DNA of 50,834 nt from Coemansia sp. RSA 1804 (GCA_027578815.1 JANBTH010000033.1:1-50834), one strand, 5' to 3'; positions 9,736 to 19,847 are shown, counted from the first letter of the stretch. Notes: generated by a model not told the origin, from the sequence alone. Program-made: numbers and translations.

Positions 9736-10255
9736 TTGCGTGTTTCCCTTTTTTTATTATGCAAGAGAATTAAAGGTAAAGATAAAAATAAACAAAATGC
9801 AATGATTGGAGTAAGAAAAGGAAATGGAAAAAGGAAAAAGTGGATAGACAATAAGCGAAACATAAAGTGAAACACAAAAGTTCATGACGTTTACTTTTGT
9901 ACTGTGCTCCGCAAAAGCTAAAGATCAAGTAGCATGCAATTTGATCATCACTAATCAAGTGCTTGTTATGTGTCATAACCGCATTTTGAGAGAGACTTTT
10001 CAAAAGATAAAATGGTCTGTCTTATTCATCTTTTACTCTTCTTCAGTTTGCTTTTCAAAAGTGTCATTAATTTTCTTCTTATTTGTGAATTAAGAGGTAA
10101 GGCAGAGACTAAGCGTAAAGTTTCTTCTAATAGCCAGGAGGTCTTTTTCCACATAATAACTGATTGACTCCATTTGTCTTTTCTTTTTATGTTGCAATCG
10201 AGGGACGTTAAAGTATATCTATAGCTTACGGTTAATTAGAACAGCAAAAACAGCA
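9736..10255. promoter_or_regulatory. Divergent promoter interval between the UNC-45-like gene and DPS1
   Basis: A 520-base AT-rich gap between two divergent starts, so it must hold the promoters of both genes. The DPS1 leader just before its ATG is A/C-rich (AACAGCAAAAACAGCA). I cannot name a specific factor site. Confidence 0.5.
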
Positions 10256-12074
10256 ATGTCTGAGCAAGAGCAGCAGAAAAGCGCCACAGCGCCGGCGGCT
10301 GAGCCATCGAGCCAGCAGATAGGCGCGGTGACAAACCAGATGCAGGACGTAGTGCTGGACTCCGAAGGCAACCCACTCTCCAAGAAGGCGCTGAAGAAGC
10401 TGGAAAAGGAGCGCGAAAAGGAGAAGAAGAAGCAGGAGCGACTGGAGCGCGAGGCCGCCGAACGTGCAGCCCGGGAAGCAGCAGAGGGCGACTGTGCGGC
10501 TGACAAATACGGCAAGGCCGAGATCAACATGTCGAAGACGCAGACGAACACGAAGTGGACCGAGATTAAGAACTTGTCGACAGCGATGGCTGGACAGACG
10601 GTTAACATCCAGGCGCGTGTGCAGAATTCCCGCCCCACGGGTAACAAGATGTGCTTCTTGGTTCTGCGTGAAGGCACGGCGACGGTGCAGGGCCTGGTGG
10701 ATGCCAACAGAGAGAACGTTATCAGCAAGAAGATGGTCAAGTATGCCAACAGGTAAGAAAATCATATCATTTTTGCCGTCCCTGCTGCTTGGGACTAATG
10801 ATTCAGCAGATGTCTGATAAAAAGGGGATGATTATGACTAACACTCTTCTTATTCATTTATCTGCTAAGCATTTGCCGGCTGTAGCATTCCCAGCGAGTC
10901 GATTGTCTCGATCACGGCTGAAGTCACCGTGCCCAAGGAGCCAGTCAAGAGCTGCACCATTGGCAACGTGGAGCTGACAGTCAACAGCCTGTTTGTGATC
11001 TCCGAGGTGACTACTGTGCTGCCGTTTTCGATTGAGGACGCATCACGGTCGGAGGAGGACTACGAGAAGGATCCGACGCTGAACAAGGTGCTGTTGGACA
11101 CGCGCCTGAACAGCAGAGTGGTGGATCTGCGCACAATCACCAACAACGCAATCTTCAAGATCCAGGCAGCCGTCGGACTTCTGTTCCGCGAGTATCTGAC
11201 AAACCAGAACTTTACGGAGATTCACTCGCCCAAGATCATTGGCGCGGCAAGTGAGGGCGGGTCCAACGTCTTCCAGATCTCGTACTTTAAGCGCAGCGCG
11301 TATCTGGCACAGTCCCCTCAGCTGTACAAGCAGGCGTGTATTGCGGCGGACTTTGGGCGCGTCTACGAGATCGGCCCGGTGTTCCGTGCAGAGAATGCGA
11401 ACACGTACAGACACCTGACAGAGTATGTGGGACTTGATCTGGAGTGCTCGTTCCGTGAGCACTACCACGAGGTCATGTACATGATTGGCGGCATGTTCCT
11501 GTATATCTTCAAGAACCTCGAGTCCAGATGGGCGCATGAGCTGGAGATCATTCGCCAGCAGTATCCGTCGGAGCCGGTCCGCATCGACGACAAGCCGCTG
11601 TGCCTCGAGTTCAAGGATGCGATTGCGCTGCTGCGCAAGCATGGCGAGGAGATCGGTGACCTCGACGACTTCTCCACCCCGCAGGAGAGGCGGCTCGGCG
11701 AGCTGGTCAAGATGGAGTATGGCGCCGACTTCTACATGCTCGACAAGTTCCCGCTCGGAATCCGTCCGTTCTACACGATGCCCGACCCCAACAACCCCGA
11801 CTACTCTAACTCGTACGACTTTTTCCTCCGTGGTGAGGAAATCATGTCGGGCGCTCAGCGTATCCACGACCCGGCGCTGCTGACCGAACGTATCAAGGCG
11901 CAGGAAATCGATCCGGCCACGCTGGCCGACTACATTAAGGGCTTCGAGTACGGGTGTCCGCCTCACGCGGGCGGCGGTATTGGTTTGGAGCGTGTTGTCA
12001 TGTTCTTCCTGGGCATCCACAACATCCGCAACGTGTCGCTGTTCCCCCGCGACCCCAAGCGTGTTGAGCCATGA
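10256..12074 (+). CDS. DPS1: Cytosolic aspartyl-tRNA synthetase, two exons
   Basis: This enzyme charges tRNA-Asp with aspartate using ATP in the cytosol. The coding sequence joins 10256-10752 and 10886-12074, giving 561 residues, close to the yeast Dps1 length. The N-terminus carries the Lys/Glu-rich appended helix (about residues 43-77) that helps bind tRNA in eukaryotic AspRS. An OB-fold anticodon domain follows (VNIQARVQNSRPTG...). The class II core has motif 2 FRAENANTYRHLTEY starting near residue 332 and motif 3 GGGIGLERV at about 528-536. The segment FPLGIRPFYTMPDPNNPDYS with GAQRIHD is AspRS-specific and separates it from AsnRS. Splicing restores the conserved YANSIPSESIV read-through across the junction. 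It converges with the DSS4/MSS4 gene, 178 bases away. Confidence 0.96.
10753..10885 (+). other. Spliceosomal intron in DPS1
   Basis: A 133-base intron with donor GTAAGA at 10753 and acceptor TGTAG ending at 10885. Candidate branch sites are TGACTAAC (about 10835-10842) and TGCTAAG (about 10863-10869). It splits a codon after its second base. Removing it joins YAN to SIPSESIV in frame, matching the AspRS family; retaining it gives a stop within about 21 codons. It is the only intron I can support in this window. Confidence 0.92.
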
Positions 12075-12252
12075 ATTGCGCCAGCCTCTCTCCAATCTTC
12101 TTAACCTCACTTTCCTTTTCCCTTCCTTAATTTTGAATGTGAGATCCGAGCTGCTGAAAATGACCTCGGTTCTCTATTTTTCTTATTATTAAAGATGGCG
12201 GCGCCGTATTTATTGAAATCAACGGGGATACAACAGATACTCATTCCCTGCT

Positions 12253-12762
12253 CTAGCGGTACACAACGCGGTCCGCTGCGATAAGAAACTCTTTGGCTCC
12301 CGTTTTCGCTTGCTCTGTATCGTGGTACCCGAGTGGTGCAAGATCACAGTCCGCACAGGACAAGTACTTGACGCTTCCAACAGAATGTGAGAACCCAACA
12401 TTCTCAAAGTCCATCATATCTGTGAGCATCCAGAACCACCCGCCCATCGCATCAGTAGCAGTAGAAGAAGAAGACTGGGTAAAGAGGTCGGCGATCTGGC
12501 TGGGAACGTTGTCAATGCTGCTGAGCTTGATGTCGGGGGCGCCAATTCCAGGCAGCGCTGAGAATCCACCACCATTGTTGCCATCGGTGACACTGGCGTC
12601 TCCATCTGTTGCGGTTGATGACGCCTGCGATTCATCACCACTGCTGCTGCTGCGGCGAACTAGCGTTGCGGCACCTGGTCGGATTAACGTGCACTTGCAT
12701 CCGGCCCGCGGACACCCGATGGACAATGGGTTGGTCTTTACGTTTATTACGTCTTCTGTCAT
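12253..12762 (-). CDS. DSS4/MSS4-family Rab guanine nucleotide exchange factor
   Basis: A 169-residue protein. MSS4/DSS4 proteins bind nucleotide-free Rab GTPases of the secretory pathway and act as weak exchange factors or chaperones. The N-terminal zinc half-site is CPRAGCKC, followed by IRPGAATLVRR, matching the family pattern CxxCxSxVLxPGTA. The C-terminal half has FWMLTDMMDFENVGFSHSVG and KYLSCADCDLAPLGYHD, the hallmark FxFENVGF...KFLxCADCExGPIG signature and the second zinc pair. The middle, about residues 37-90, is a Ser/Asp/Gly-rich insert longer than in human MSS4 (123 residues). The first half-site has three Cys rather than a simple CxxC pair, so which residues bind zinc is open. 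The ATG at 12762 is the first in frame. Confidence 0.88.
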   Translation of the reverse strand: MTEDVINVKTNPLSIGCPRAGCKCTLIRPGAATLVRRSSSSGDESQASSTATDGDASVTDGNNGGGFSALPGIGAPDIKLSSIDNVPSQIADLFTQSSSSTATDAMGGWFWMLTDMMDFENVGFSHSVGSVKYLSCADCDLAPLGYHDTEQAKTGAKEFLIAADRVVYR

Positions 12763-13281
12763 GGTCGCTTATTCCCTGTATCAATGTTATGCAAGAAAAA
12801 CGGAGGAGGAATAAGAGCGTGATGGTATTTAATAGTGTTAGTAAAACTTGCCAGCACAGCCACTGATCGGTTTAGGCTTAACTCGTCTTGCATATTCTCT
12901 TTACCAATTATGGTTAACTAGCTTATGTTATGGAATAGAAAAGATAAAAAAAATAGAACAGCTAGTTTAGTCTGTCTTTTGTTTTCATTTCCATTGTGTT
13001 GCAAACATCCTTAGAGGTTCGCAAAGGTAGTTTGCGTTGGTGTTGTTTGTTTTGAATACAGAATTTAGCATTACAAGAAACATTTTTACAACATTTTATA
13101 TTTCATTGGCATACAACATCAATGTTGCGGTATTGTCTGAGTAAAATAGATGGGAGTTTTTTTTTTATAAAAATACATGAACGGAGGAAAGTGGGAATAA
13201 TAAAAAGGCAGTCGAAACACAATGCCTATAATATTTTTTTAGTCTTTTAACAGGTTCCGATCACTGACACAAAGTGCACGG
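12763..13281. other. Intergenic region between two minus-strand genes
   Basis: About 520 bases, AT-rich, with A and T homopolymer tracts (for example 13149-13158). It should include the DSS4/MSS4 promoter and the 3' untranslated region of the next gene. I see no gene or other structure. Confidence 0.4.
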
Positions 13282-15228
13282 TTAACCAAAGATATTGTCG
13301 ATAATACTCGCAGTATCTACAGCAGATGCCGACGTGCCAGTAACTGGTGGCATGTTGCTGTTGGTGCTCTCTGCTTTAGCAGAAACAGTCCCATCGTCTC
13401 CTGTATCCGAAGAGGCTGTATTGGCAGTACCAAACAGATCGCTAAAGTCAAACGGCGCAGCGTCCGAGCATGAAGCCGATCTGCTGCTGCTGCTGGGCGG
13501 AACGATAGACGATGACAATCCAGACGAGTAAGCATCTTTGGAGAGACTAGTATCTGTTGTCGTACGGGTGGAATCCGCTGGTGCGCTGGTGATTGACGGT
13601 GGCCAGTAGTAGCGATCAAACATCCCAAACGAGGAGGTACTTCCATTGGCATTGTGCTTTCCCGACCCATCAGACATATTGAGCTGTGCCGAGGACGAAG
13701 GGGAGATTAATGCTGAAAAGGGATCGAGTATCCCAGCAGAGGACGCATTAACATTAGCAGCCGTCTCTGTGGCAGATGACGACACTGGCAGTTTGCCAGA
13801 AATCCCAGAAGCGTCGCTACCGCTATGACTACCGCCGATAAGCAGTGCTAGGTCATCGGGTGACATCGGTGTATGTGCGTCAATATCGTCAGCACCACTC
13901 TCGCTATTGCTTGTTGCAGGGCTTGGGTGGCGACTGGTGCGCGGAATCACAGCATCGTCAACAAGGGTGGCCGAAGGCGAATGCGCTTTTGTCAGCGACG
14001 CTGCAGGAGCTGAGACTGGTGGAAGCGGCGACGCTGACGATGTGCCGAAAATGGAGAATATGTCTTCAACTACATTGGAGTAAACAGGGTCAAGCAAAGT
14101 CCCACCACAAGTAATATTGGGCGCGGCCGATGCCAGAGAAGTGGAATCGCGACCAGTTGCGCCATCAATAGAAAACTGTTGCACAAAAGATGCACCCTCA
14201 GTGCTGTGTGGCTCGTTGCCCGCATTGATGCTACTGTTTCCAGAGAGCTGGTCTGGCTGGTGCTGCACGAAAGGCAATCTGGAGACCGATGTCAACAGAC
14301 TGCTATCGTTGGCTGAACCAGCCGGCACAGCTGCCAATGACGGCTGCTGCGACGATGATAAACTTAATAGAGACTCGAGCCAGTCAGCAGACAATGGCTC
14401 ACTGTATGAGTTATCACAGGGACCATGAGCACATGTATTGGCTGCTCTGGCGCCGCTGAGAGTCTCAACATTACTCTCTGAATGTAAAGCAGAACTACTA
14501 GGAGAATCCTGCTGATATTTACCTTGAGAAAACAATGCGTCTCCGCTTGTGGTGCTGTCAACCACAGCTGAATAGTCGGCTGTTTGTTGCAATCCTATTG
14601 TCGACGATGAGAGAGCATTCGTCACCAGCGATCCGTCCCCGTTGGCCGAATTGCACAGACCAGCAAGCCAGTCGGGCAGCTGGTTGATGCTATCGTTCTC
14701 TGAAGTGCTGTTTGCGGTTATAGGAGTCGCTAGGAATGGCAGGGTCGATGCCAGCGGGTCAACGGCAACCGAACGCGTAGAGTCAATAGCAGTTAGTGCT
14801 GGCGGCAATACCGAATGCGAATAAAACCGAGGAACCGCGTCTGCACTAATCGCGGACATGCTGAGCGTCCGGGAAGAGAGCGTGCTGGACGTCTTACTGA
14901 CTACAGACTGACGTCGCTTTGCACGACGATGCTCGTCCTTTGAAGCCAGCGCTTTCCGCTTCTTTGCGCGCTTTCTCATCGACGGAACGGCTGCGTCCTG
15001 TTCAAAGCATTGAGCCATGTTGTCGCAATCAAACGGCCACGTGCATTCCAGATTAGCGCACATGCGGAAAGAGCAATTGGTGTCCACTGCATACGCCTCT
15101 ATCTTGTGTGCACATTTCGGACACTTTGCCATTTCCACTCCACCTGACTTGCGGGACGCACCTGCTGCATTCTTCGTTGATTGAGCTGGTGGGGTGGAAA
15201 TTGGGGTTGCCACAGTTACTGCCGCCAT
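13282..15228 (-). CDS. Serine-rich nuclear-type protein with an N-terminal Cys-rich finger
   Basis: A 648-residue protein I cannot name. Residues 36-74 contain seven Cys (36, 39, 52, 57, 62, 68, 74) in the order CPKC...FRMCANLECTWPFDC, a likely zinc-binding module. Its CxxC...C....CxxPF spacing recalls the N-terminal finger of the SUMO protease USPL1, but no protease domain follows, so the resemblance may be only structural. A strongly basic stretch at about 83-108 (KRAKKRKALASKDEHRRAKR) looks like a bipartite nuclear localisation signal. The remaining 530 or so residues are Ser/Thr/Ala-rich and appear disordered, with short hydrophobic islands such as DWLESLLSL, FDRYYWPP and the extreme C-terminus IIDNIFG, which could be binding motifs. 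A transcription or chromatin adaptor is a guess. The ATG at 15228 is preceded by a CAG-repeat leader. Confidence 0.75.
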   Translation of the reverse strand: MAAVTVATPISTPPAQSTKNAAGASRKSGGVEMAKCPKCAHKIEAYAVDTNCSFRMCANLECTWPFDCDNMAQCFEQDAAVPSMRKRAKKRKALASKDEHRRAKRRQSVVSKTSSTLSSRTLSMSAISADAVPRFYSHSVLPPALTAIDSTRSVAVDPLASTLPFLATPITANSTSENDSINQLPDWLAGLCNSANGDGSLVTNALSSSTIGLQQTADYSAVVDSTTSGDALFSQGKYQQDSPSSSALHSESNVETLSGARAANTCAHGPCDNSYSEPLSADWLESLLSLSSSQQPSLAAVPAGSANDSSLLTSVSRLPFVQHQPDQLSGNSSINAGNEPHSTEGASFVQQFSIDGATGRDSTSLASAAPNITCGGTLLDPVYSNVVEDIFSIFGTSSASPLPPVSAPAASLTKAHSPSATLVDDAVIPRTSRHPSPATSNSESGADDIDAHTPMSPDDLALLIGGSHSGSDASGISGKLPVSSSATETAANVNASSAGILDPFSALISPSSSAQLNMSDGSGKHNANGSTSSFGMFDRYYWPPSITSAPADSTRTTTDTSLSKDAYSSGLSSSIVPPSSSSRSASCSDAAPFDFSDLFGTANTASSDTGDDGTVSAKAESTNSNMPPVTGTSASAVDTASIIDNIFG

Positions 15229-15743
15229 TGTTATACCGATTGCTGCTGCTGGGGGATCTTTTTACGCGAATAAATAAATAATGTGAACAGAATGAACAAA
15301 AACAAAAAGCAATGCGGAGAAGGTGAAGAAAAAAAAAGAGAATGGAGGGCTAGACAATGATTGAAACAGAAAAAAGCTTTTCGTAAGCTTTACAAAGCAA
15401 TGAAAGAAATAATGCGGAATTTTTCTTTTCAAAAATAATAAAAAAACAAAAACAAAACACGAACAAAAAAATTCCAACGAAAATTACAAAATTTTTTCTT
15501 TGGTGCTTAGAAAATAGCCAGATTTGATTTGCCAAACTACATGCAGGCAATTTTGAAAGGGAAAAATGGCTGCTGCGGCATTCTTCTTTGCTGACACACT
15601 TTTTTCCAGTCCCAATCACAAGCGGAAACAACACCGACGCGTGTCAGGCCTTTTTTTCCTTTCTTTTAATTTTCAAATTTGTATTGCTAGTTTTACGCTT
15701 TGTAATCTGCAGTCACACAGCAGCGGGATACCGACCAAGACAA
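15229..15743. promoter_or_regulatory. Divergent interval between the Cys-finger gene and the ASDURF-like gene
   Basis: About 515 bases with A/T homopolymers, between two divergent starts. The Cys-finger messenger leader contains CAG repeats (15240-15251 on the other strand). An upstream ATG at 15566 opens a different frame and has no recognisable product. A 5' exon of the ASDURF-like gene could lie here, but I cannot place its splice sites. Confidence 0.4.
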
Positions 15744-15968
15744 ATGGACGCAGCTGGCAAGCTTCAACAGCGCATGGACGAGCTGGCAGTGACCGTGGCA
15801 GAGCTGGAATCTCTCAGCCCAGGCGCAAGGGTTTACCGGCAAAAGACAAGCACGCCCATCTACTTTCTGGATAGCAAGGCAGCCGTGCTAAAGGAGAAAA
15901 CTGACGAACTTGAGCGTCTAAAGAGCGGGCGGCGCATTCATGGACTCAAGACACAAGAGACATGGTGA
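15744..15968 (+). CDS. ASDURF-like prefoldin-type small protein
   Basis: A 74-residue protein starting at the ATG at 15744. It is two predicted helices around a short central segment with VYRQKTSTPIYFL. This pattern (VYRQ, a hydrophobic beta-like stretch, then a Glu/Lys-rich helix) closely resembles human ASDURF, a beta-type prefoldin-like subunit of the PAQosome encoded upstream of ASNSD1. Shared features include the heptad-like helix before VYRQ and D-x-A/T-x-x-L...D-E-L after it. In human cells ASDURF pairs with other prefoldin-like subunits; the same role here is inference. The open frame continues upstream without an ATG that fits the family, so a spliced N-terminal extension is possible. 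No ASNSD1-like gene lies downstream in this window: the next gene is a hydrolase. Confidence 0.7.
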   Translation: MDAAGKLQQRMDELAVTVAELESLSPGARVYRQKTSTPIYFLDSKAAVLKEKTDELERLKSGRRIHGLKTQETW

Positions 15969-16394
15969 TCCTCTGTTTTGTTCTGTCGTTCTGCCAAGAA
16001 TAAATTATGTGTATGAGAAAATGTAATACATTGTATGCATGCAAATAGTTTTTGACCACGTCCTGGCTTGAGATTTCTTGTATTCATGTATTCTTTTCCC
16101 TGTACTTTGGATATGTTGTCGCACATGCGTATTTTTGAAAATATAGCAAGCTTTCCATTGTTCAAAACGGCCAGAGAAAAATAGACCACATACAATGGCT
16201 CGTTTTTTAATCAATGGTGGCTTCTGAATGTTCTCCCTCAGCAGTTATATTTGACAAGTTCAGCGTGGTTATCATCTCTCTGTTATTTAAACAGCTCTCT
16301 GCTCGTGCTTGTCGTGAAAGTACTTTGCTTCTTCTTGTCTCTATACTTTAGCAAGCTCTACTCCCTTGGTACTACGGTACGCGAAATATTCAAC
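15969..16394. other. Intergenic region before the first hydrolase
   Basis: About 425 bases, no supported gene. The hydrolase reading frame is open upstream to 16251, but only through a TTG codon; the ATG at 16395 matches the start of the paralogue downstream, so this part is best taken as leader and promoter. Confidence 0.4.
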
Positions 16395-17630
16395 ATGGCT
16401 TCACACGTCTCTTTGCCACTCTCGCGCCTCTTTGCATGCTTTATGATACTTCTCGCAACATTCAACCTTGTCTACGTAGCCACGCTATCATGTATGCGTT
16501 ACCTATTTCTTGGATCGCGTAATGCCAACTGGGACTTTCGCACCAATATTGAACGCGACATATTTGTACATGTGGGCCGCTCAAACAAAGCTGGGATTAT
16601 CAGCAAAGCCAGTGGACAGTATTGGGCCCATATGTTTAATTCGATGAAGAAAATTAGCGGCGAAATCCTCTATCCATGCACCTTTTTGCTTGTCAAGATA
16701 CCAGCTATTTCCATTAGCGCCGACATTGCACAGAGCGCTGGGCGCTGGGAAATTCCATTGCTTCGTAGATCTACTGATGCCTCTGCAGCTGGAAATGCTA
16801 TTAATGCTGAATGCATTATGCATATGAGTGACACTAGTATGCCAAAAGACAAGAGTGCTCGCAAAGTCATACTATATTTCCACGGCGGGTCATATATCAT
16901 GGGCTGCATGAATTCCTATCGTGGCCTGCATTCGGGGCTAGCAACCGCCACCAAGCTGCCAGTTTACTCGGTTGAATATAGTCTGGCGCCTGAATCGAAG
17001 TACCCAGCACAACTATATGATGCATATTGTGCTTATATGTACCTGCGACGGAATCTTGGCTACAACGCGTGTGACATCGTTGTTGCTGGCGACAGCGCGG
17101 GAAGTAATTTGACACTTGCCTTGTGGCAGCTTGTTCGTGCACACAATGAGCCGATTGGTGCTCTCATACTCCTGTCGCCATGGGTCGACATTTCGTACAC
17201 TCGTGAGACATGGTATTCCAATGCAAACATTGACTATTTGGAACGTGAGAACGTTGATGATCCGGAATCGTCCGTCCGCAAGCTTCTGGGATACTCCGAT
17301 TTGTCTGATGAGAGCCAAAAGCGCTCAATTCAGCTTATTAAGGAGCTGGCACGCGATCCATTTGTGGCGCCAATATATGCTGATCTCACGGAGCTGCCAC
17401 CAACACTTATTCAGGTGGGTGAGTTGGAGACTATGTATTCTGACATTTGCGAGTTTGCAGCACGAGCTACTGAAAGCGCACGTCTGTGCAAGGGAGACGA
17501 GGAGAGAGGACCCGTGGAGCTTCAGATCCTTCCTGATGGCATCCACTCGTTTTACATAGCAACGCCTGGTATGCGTGGAGTAGACCAATTTTGGAAGAAC
17601 ATTGACACATTTATTCAGTCGCTTGGTTGA
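16395..17630 (+). CDS. Membrane-anchored alpha/beta hydrolase (HSL-type), copy 1
   Basis: A 411-residue esterase- or lipase-like enzyme. An N-terminal hydrophobic helix (about residues 12-34) predicts a membrane anchor. The catalytic domain has the oxyanion-hole motif YFHGGSYIMG (about 161-170), the nucleophile elbow GDSAGSN with Ser234, a probable acid at Glu345 in VGELETMYSD, and His384 in LPDGIHSFY. HGG plus GDSAG defines the hormone-sensitive-lipase family. The substrate is unknown: fungal relatives include steryl acetyl hydrolases such as yeast Say1, and the layout of anchor plus HSL domain fits, but this is not proof. It is followed by a paralogue at 18344 in the same orientation. The start was chosen because it aligns with the paralogue's N-terminus (both reach GSRxxxWDFxTNxERD about 40 residues in). 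Confidence 0.88.
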   Translation: MASHVSLPLSRLFACFMILLATFNLVYVATLSCMRYLFLGSRNANWDFRTNIERDIFVHVGRSNKAGIISKASGQYWAHMFNSMKKISGEILYPCTFLLVKIPAISISADIAQSAGRWEIPLLRRSTDASAAGNAINAECIMHMSDTSMPKDKSARKVILYFHGGSYIMGCMNSYRGLHSGLATATKLPVYSVEYSLAPESKYPAQLYDAYCAYMYLRRNLGYNACDIVVAGDSAGSNLTLALWQLVRAHNEPIGALILLSPWVDISYTRETWYSNANIDYLERENVDDPESSVRKLLGYSDLSDESQKRSIQLIKELARDPFVAPIYADLTELPPTLIQVGELETMYSDICEFAARATESARLCKGDEERGPVELQILPDGIHSFYIATPGMRGVDQFWKNIDTFIQSLG

Positions 17631-18343
17631 TTATTATTTTTCCAGGGTTTTTTTTCTTTTTGAATTGTTTTGAGCCACGATATTCTTTATAACTATAGTT
17701 TGGAAAATAAATCTGTTGACATCACCCTGTCTCTGCATATTTTTCTCACAATATATAAAATATTGCACATGTGCCATATGTGCTGCTTTGTCTATTTGGC
17801 TTATCTTTTAACAAAGTATTTGTCATTATTTACTATTGTTTTATTTCTAGCTATTGGCATTATACATATTAACTAGTATGCTAGTTGTCTCTTCTAAAAA
17901 AGACAATTGTCAATATTTCCTATATAATAGAAATATGCAATGTGGTTGCTGCATCTTTTCCGGTGTTATAATAAGTAATGAGAACAGCTCATCCATATAG
18001 TGGATGTCTATTTTTTGCTGCTTGTAGAATTACTAGACTTTGCAATTGCAGACTCACGCCACAATTGCGCCTCGTCGTTATTTGGTAGTCAGAAACGCTC
18101 CCATTCGCACGATGCAGATGTAGATGACAATGGCTGTGACTAATGGAGTAGGACAGAAAAGTAAAACATAGAAGGTACCATAGTTTGCATAGCCTATTCC
18201 CTAATTATATTTTCACAAAGCTGGTAGTATTGAAGATATCCGTATACTGCACCATTATCCTTGACTCAATATATGTTATTTTTATACAATTACAAGAATA
18301 GCACATGGAATTCTAAATATCCGCAATAAATAAATAAACAAAT
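17631..18343. other. Intergenic region between the tandem hydrolases
   Basis: About 710 bases, AT-rich, with no supported gene. Short inverted sequences occur (for example TCTTCTAAAAAAGA at 17890-17903), possibly linked to transcript ends. I see no leftover coding sequence of a third hydrolase copy by eye. Confidence 0.4.
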
Positions 18344-19570
18344 ATGACAGGCATCGTTCCGTATTTTTTCACGGCATTTACAACGCTTATTGGAGCTATC
18401 AACTTTGCATTTGTGGTGACACAGAAGTCTGTTCGGTTTCTTCTCCATGGATCGCGAGTTCCCAGCTGGGATTTCCAAACAAACCTGGAGCGCGATATGT
18501 TTTTGTACATCAGCCAACACAGCAACACCGGGTTCATATACAGGGCCAGCACGGTGTATTGGGTCCCTATACTCTTGGCTGCAAAAAACATAATCAGTGG
18601 TTGGCGCTACCCATGCATGATAACAAGCTTCCAGATACCAGCTGTGCCAATAGACTATAATCTTGCGCAGAGTACAGGGCGCTGGAAAGAACAGATTCTA
18701 TATGTGGGGGCCGATGCCGTTGGTTCTGGATACAGAATCAATGCCGAACGTGTTATGGATACTTCCAGCACCGGGCGGTTTGAGGAAGGGGTTGGCAAGG
18801 CTATTCTGTATCTCCATGGCGGCGCATACGTCACAGGCAGCATACAGACCCACCGCTATATGCACTTGCGACTATCCACGACGACTAAATTGCCAGTCTT
18901 TGCCATCGAGTACCGGTTGGCACCCGAGTTCAAGTACCCAACACAGCTCTACGACGCTTATTGCGCATACACGTATCTGCGTCAGACACTGGGCTACAGC
19001 TCAAGCAACATTGTTGTAGCTGGTGACAGTGCTGGTGGAAACCTGGCTCTTGCGCTCTGGCAGCTGGTCCGCGCACAGGGTGACTCTCTTAGGGCTCTGA
19101 TTCTGATGTCGCCACGGGTTGATATCTCGTATACCCGAGACTCGTGGCGCACAAACGCTGAAATCGATTACTTGCAGCCTGAGCATATCAGAAGCATACA
19201 ATCGTCGGTGTTTATGCTTCTGGGCCCCCACGATCTTGCTGAATTTAAAGCCGAGAGCGTTGTGTCTTACGTCAACGAGCTTGGAAGCGATCCGTTTCTG
19301 GCTCCAATCAATGCCAATCTTTCGGAGCTGCCACCCACGCTTATCCAGGCAAGTAAGCTTGAGACAATGTACTCTGACATTTGCGAGTTTACAGCCAGAG
19401 CTACTTTGGCCATAGAGCAGCGAGGGGAAAACAGGGGCAGAGGATCTGTGGAGCTTCAGGTGTTTCCGGACGGAGTGCACGTATTCCAGCTTGTATCATC
19501 CGGTATGCGCGGTGTTGAAGAGTTTTGGTACAACATTGGCGTGTTTGTTCGCTCCCTCGACAACAATTGA
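18344..19570 (+). CDS. Membrane-anchored alpha/beta hydrolase (HSL-type), copy 2
   Basis: A 408-residue paralogue of the gene at 16395, co-linear over its length. It has an N-terminal hydrophobic anchor (about residues 5-27), the oxyanion motif YLHGGAYVTG (about 156-165), nucleophile Ser229 in GDSAGGN, the acid segment SKLETMYSD, and His in FPDGVHVFQ. The triad looks intact. Compared with copy 1, SPWVDISYTRETW becomes SPRVDISYTRDSW and the pre-HGG region differs most, which suggests different substrates, since that region caps the active site in this family. The tandem arrangement shows a local duplication that is old enough for clear divergence. Each copy has its own intergenic region, so they are probably separate transcripts. 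Confidence 0.88.
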   Translation: MTGIVPYFFTAFTTLIGAINFAFVVTQKSVRFLLHGSRVPSWDFQTNLERDMFLYISQHSNTGFIYRASTVYWVPILLAAKNIISGWRYPCMITSFQIPAVPIDYNLAQSTGRWKEQILYVGADAVGSGYRINAERVMDTSSTGRFEEGVGKAILYLHGGAYVTGSIQTHRYMHLRLSTTTKLPVFAIEYRLAPEFKYPTQLYDAYCAYTYLRQTLGYSSSNIVVAGDSAGGNLALALWQLVRAQGDSLRALILMSPRVDISYTRDSWRTNAEIDYLQPEHIRSIQSSVFMLLGPHDLAEFKAESVVSYVNELGSDPFLAPINANLSELPPTLIQASKLETMYSDICEFTARATLAIEQRGENRGRGSVELQVFPDGVHVFQLVSSGMRGVEEFWYNIGVFVRSLDNN

Positions 19571-19847
19571 TGGCATTGACATGGCTGTTGGCTGTTGGCT
19601 CCTTTGTTTTGCTTTATTAGGAACAAATACATTTGAATAGAAACAAGTACCAAACGTTTTACTATTTTCAATAAGCTGAATGCTTTGTATTTTCAATTGT
19701 TGCCATAATGAACAAAGAGCGGCTTGTTTTGGTAAATAGACCTGCGTATCTTGCTTTCTTGGCCAACAATTCTTTCTTTATATTTCATTCATATTGTCGC
19801 AAGTATCGATAGAAGCAGTATTCTCTGTTCTTTTCCTGTCTTGATTG

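Noticed and set aside
11043..12110. 355-codon frame antisense to DPS1
   Set aside because: A shadow of the GC-rich synthetase exon on the other strand; no domain features and no start context.
16251..16394. N-terminal extension of hydrolase copy 1
   Set aside because: The frame is open but begins at TTG. The paralogue's start aligns with the ATG at 16395.
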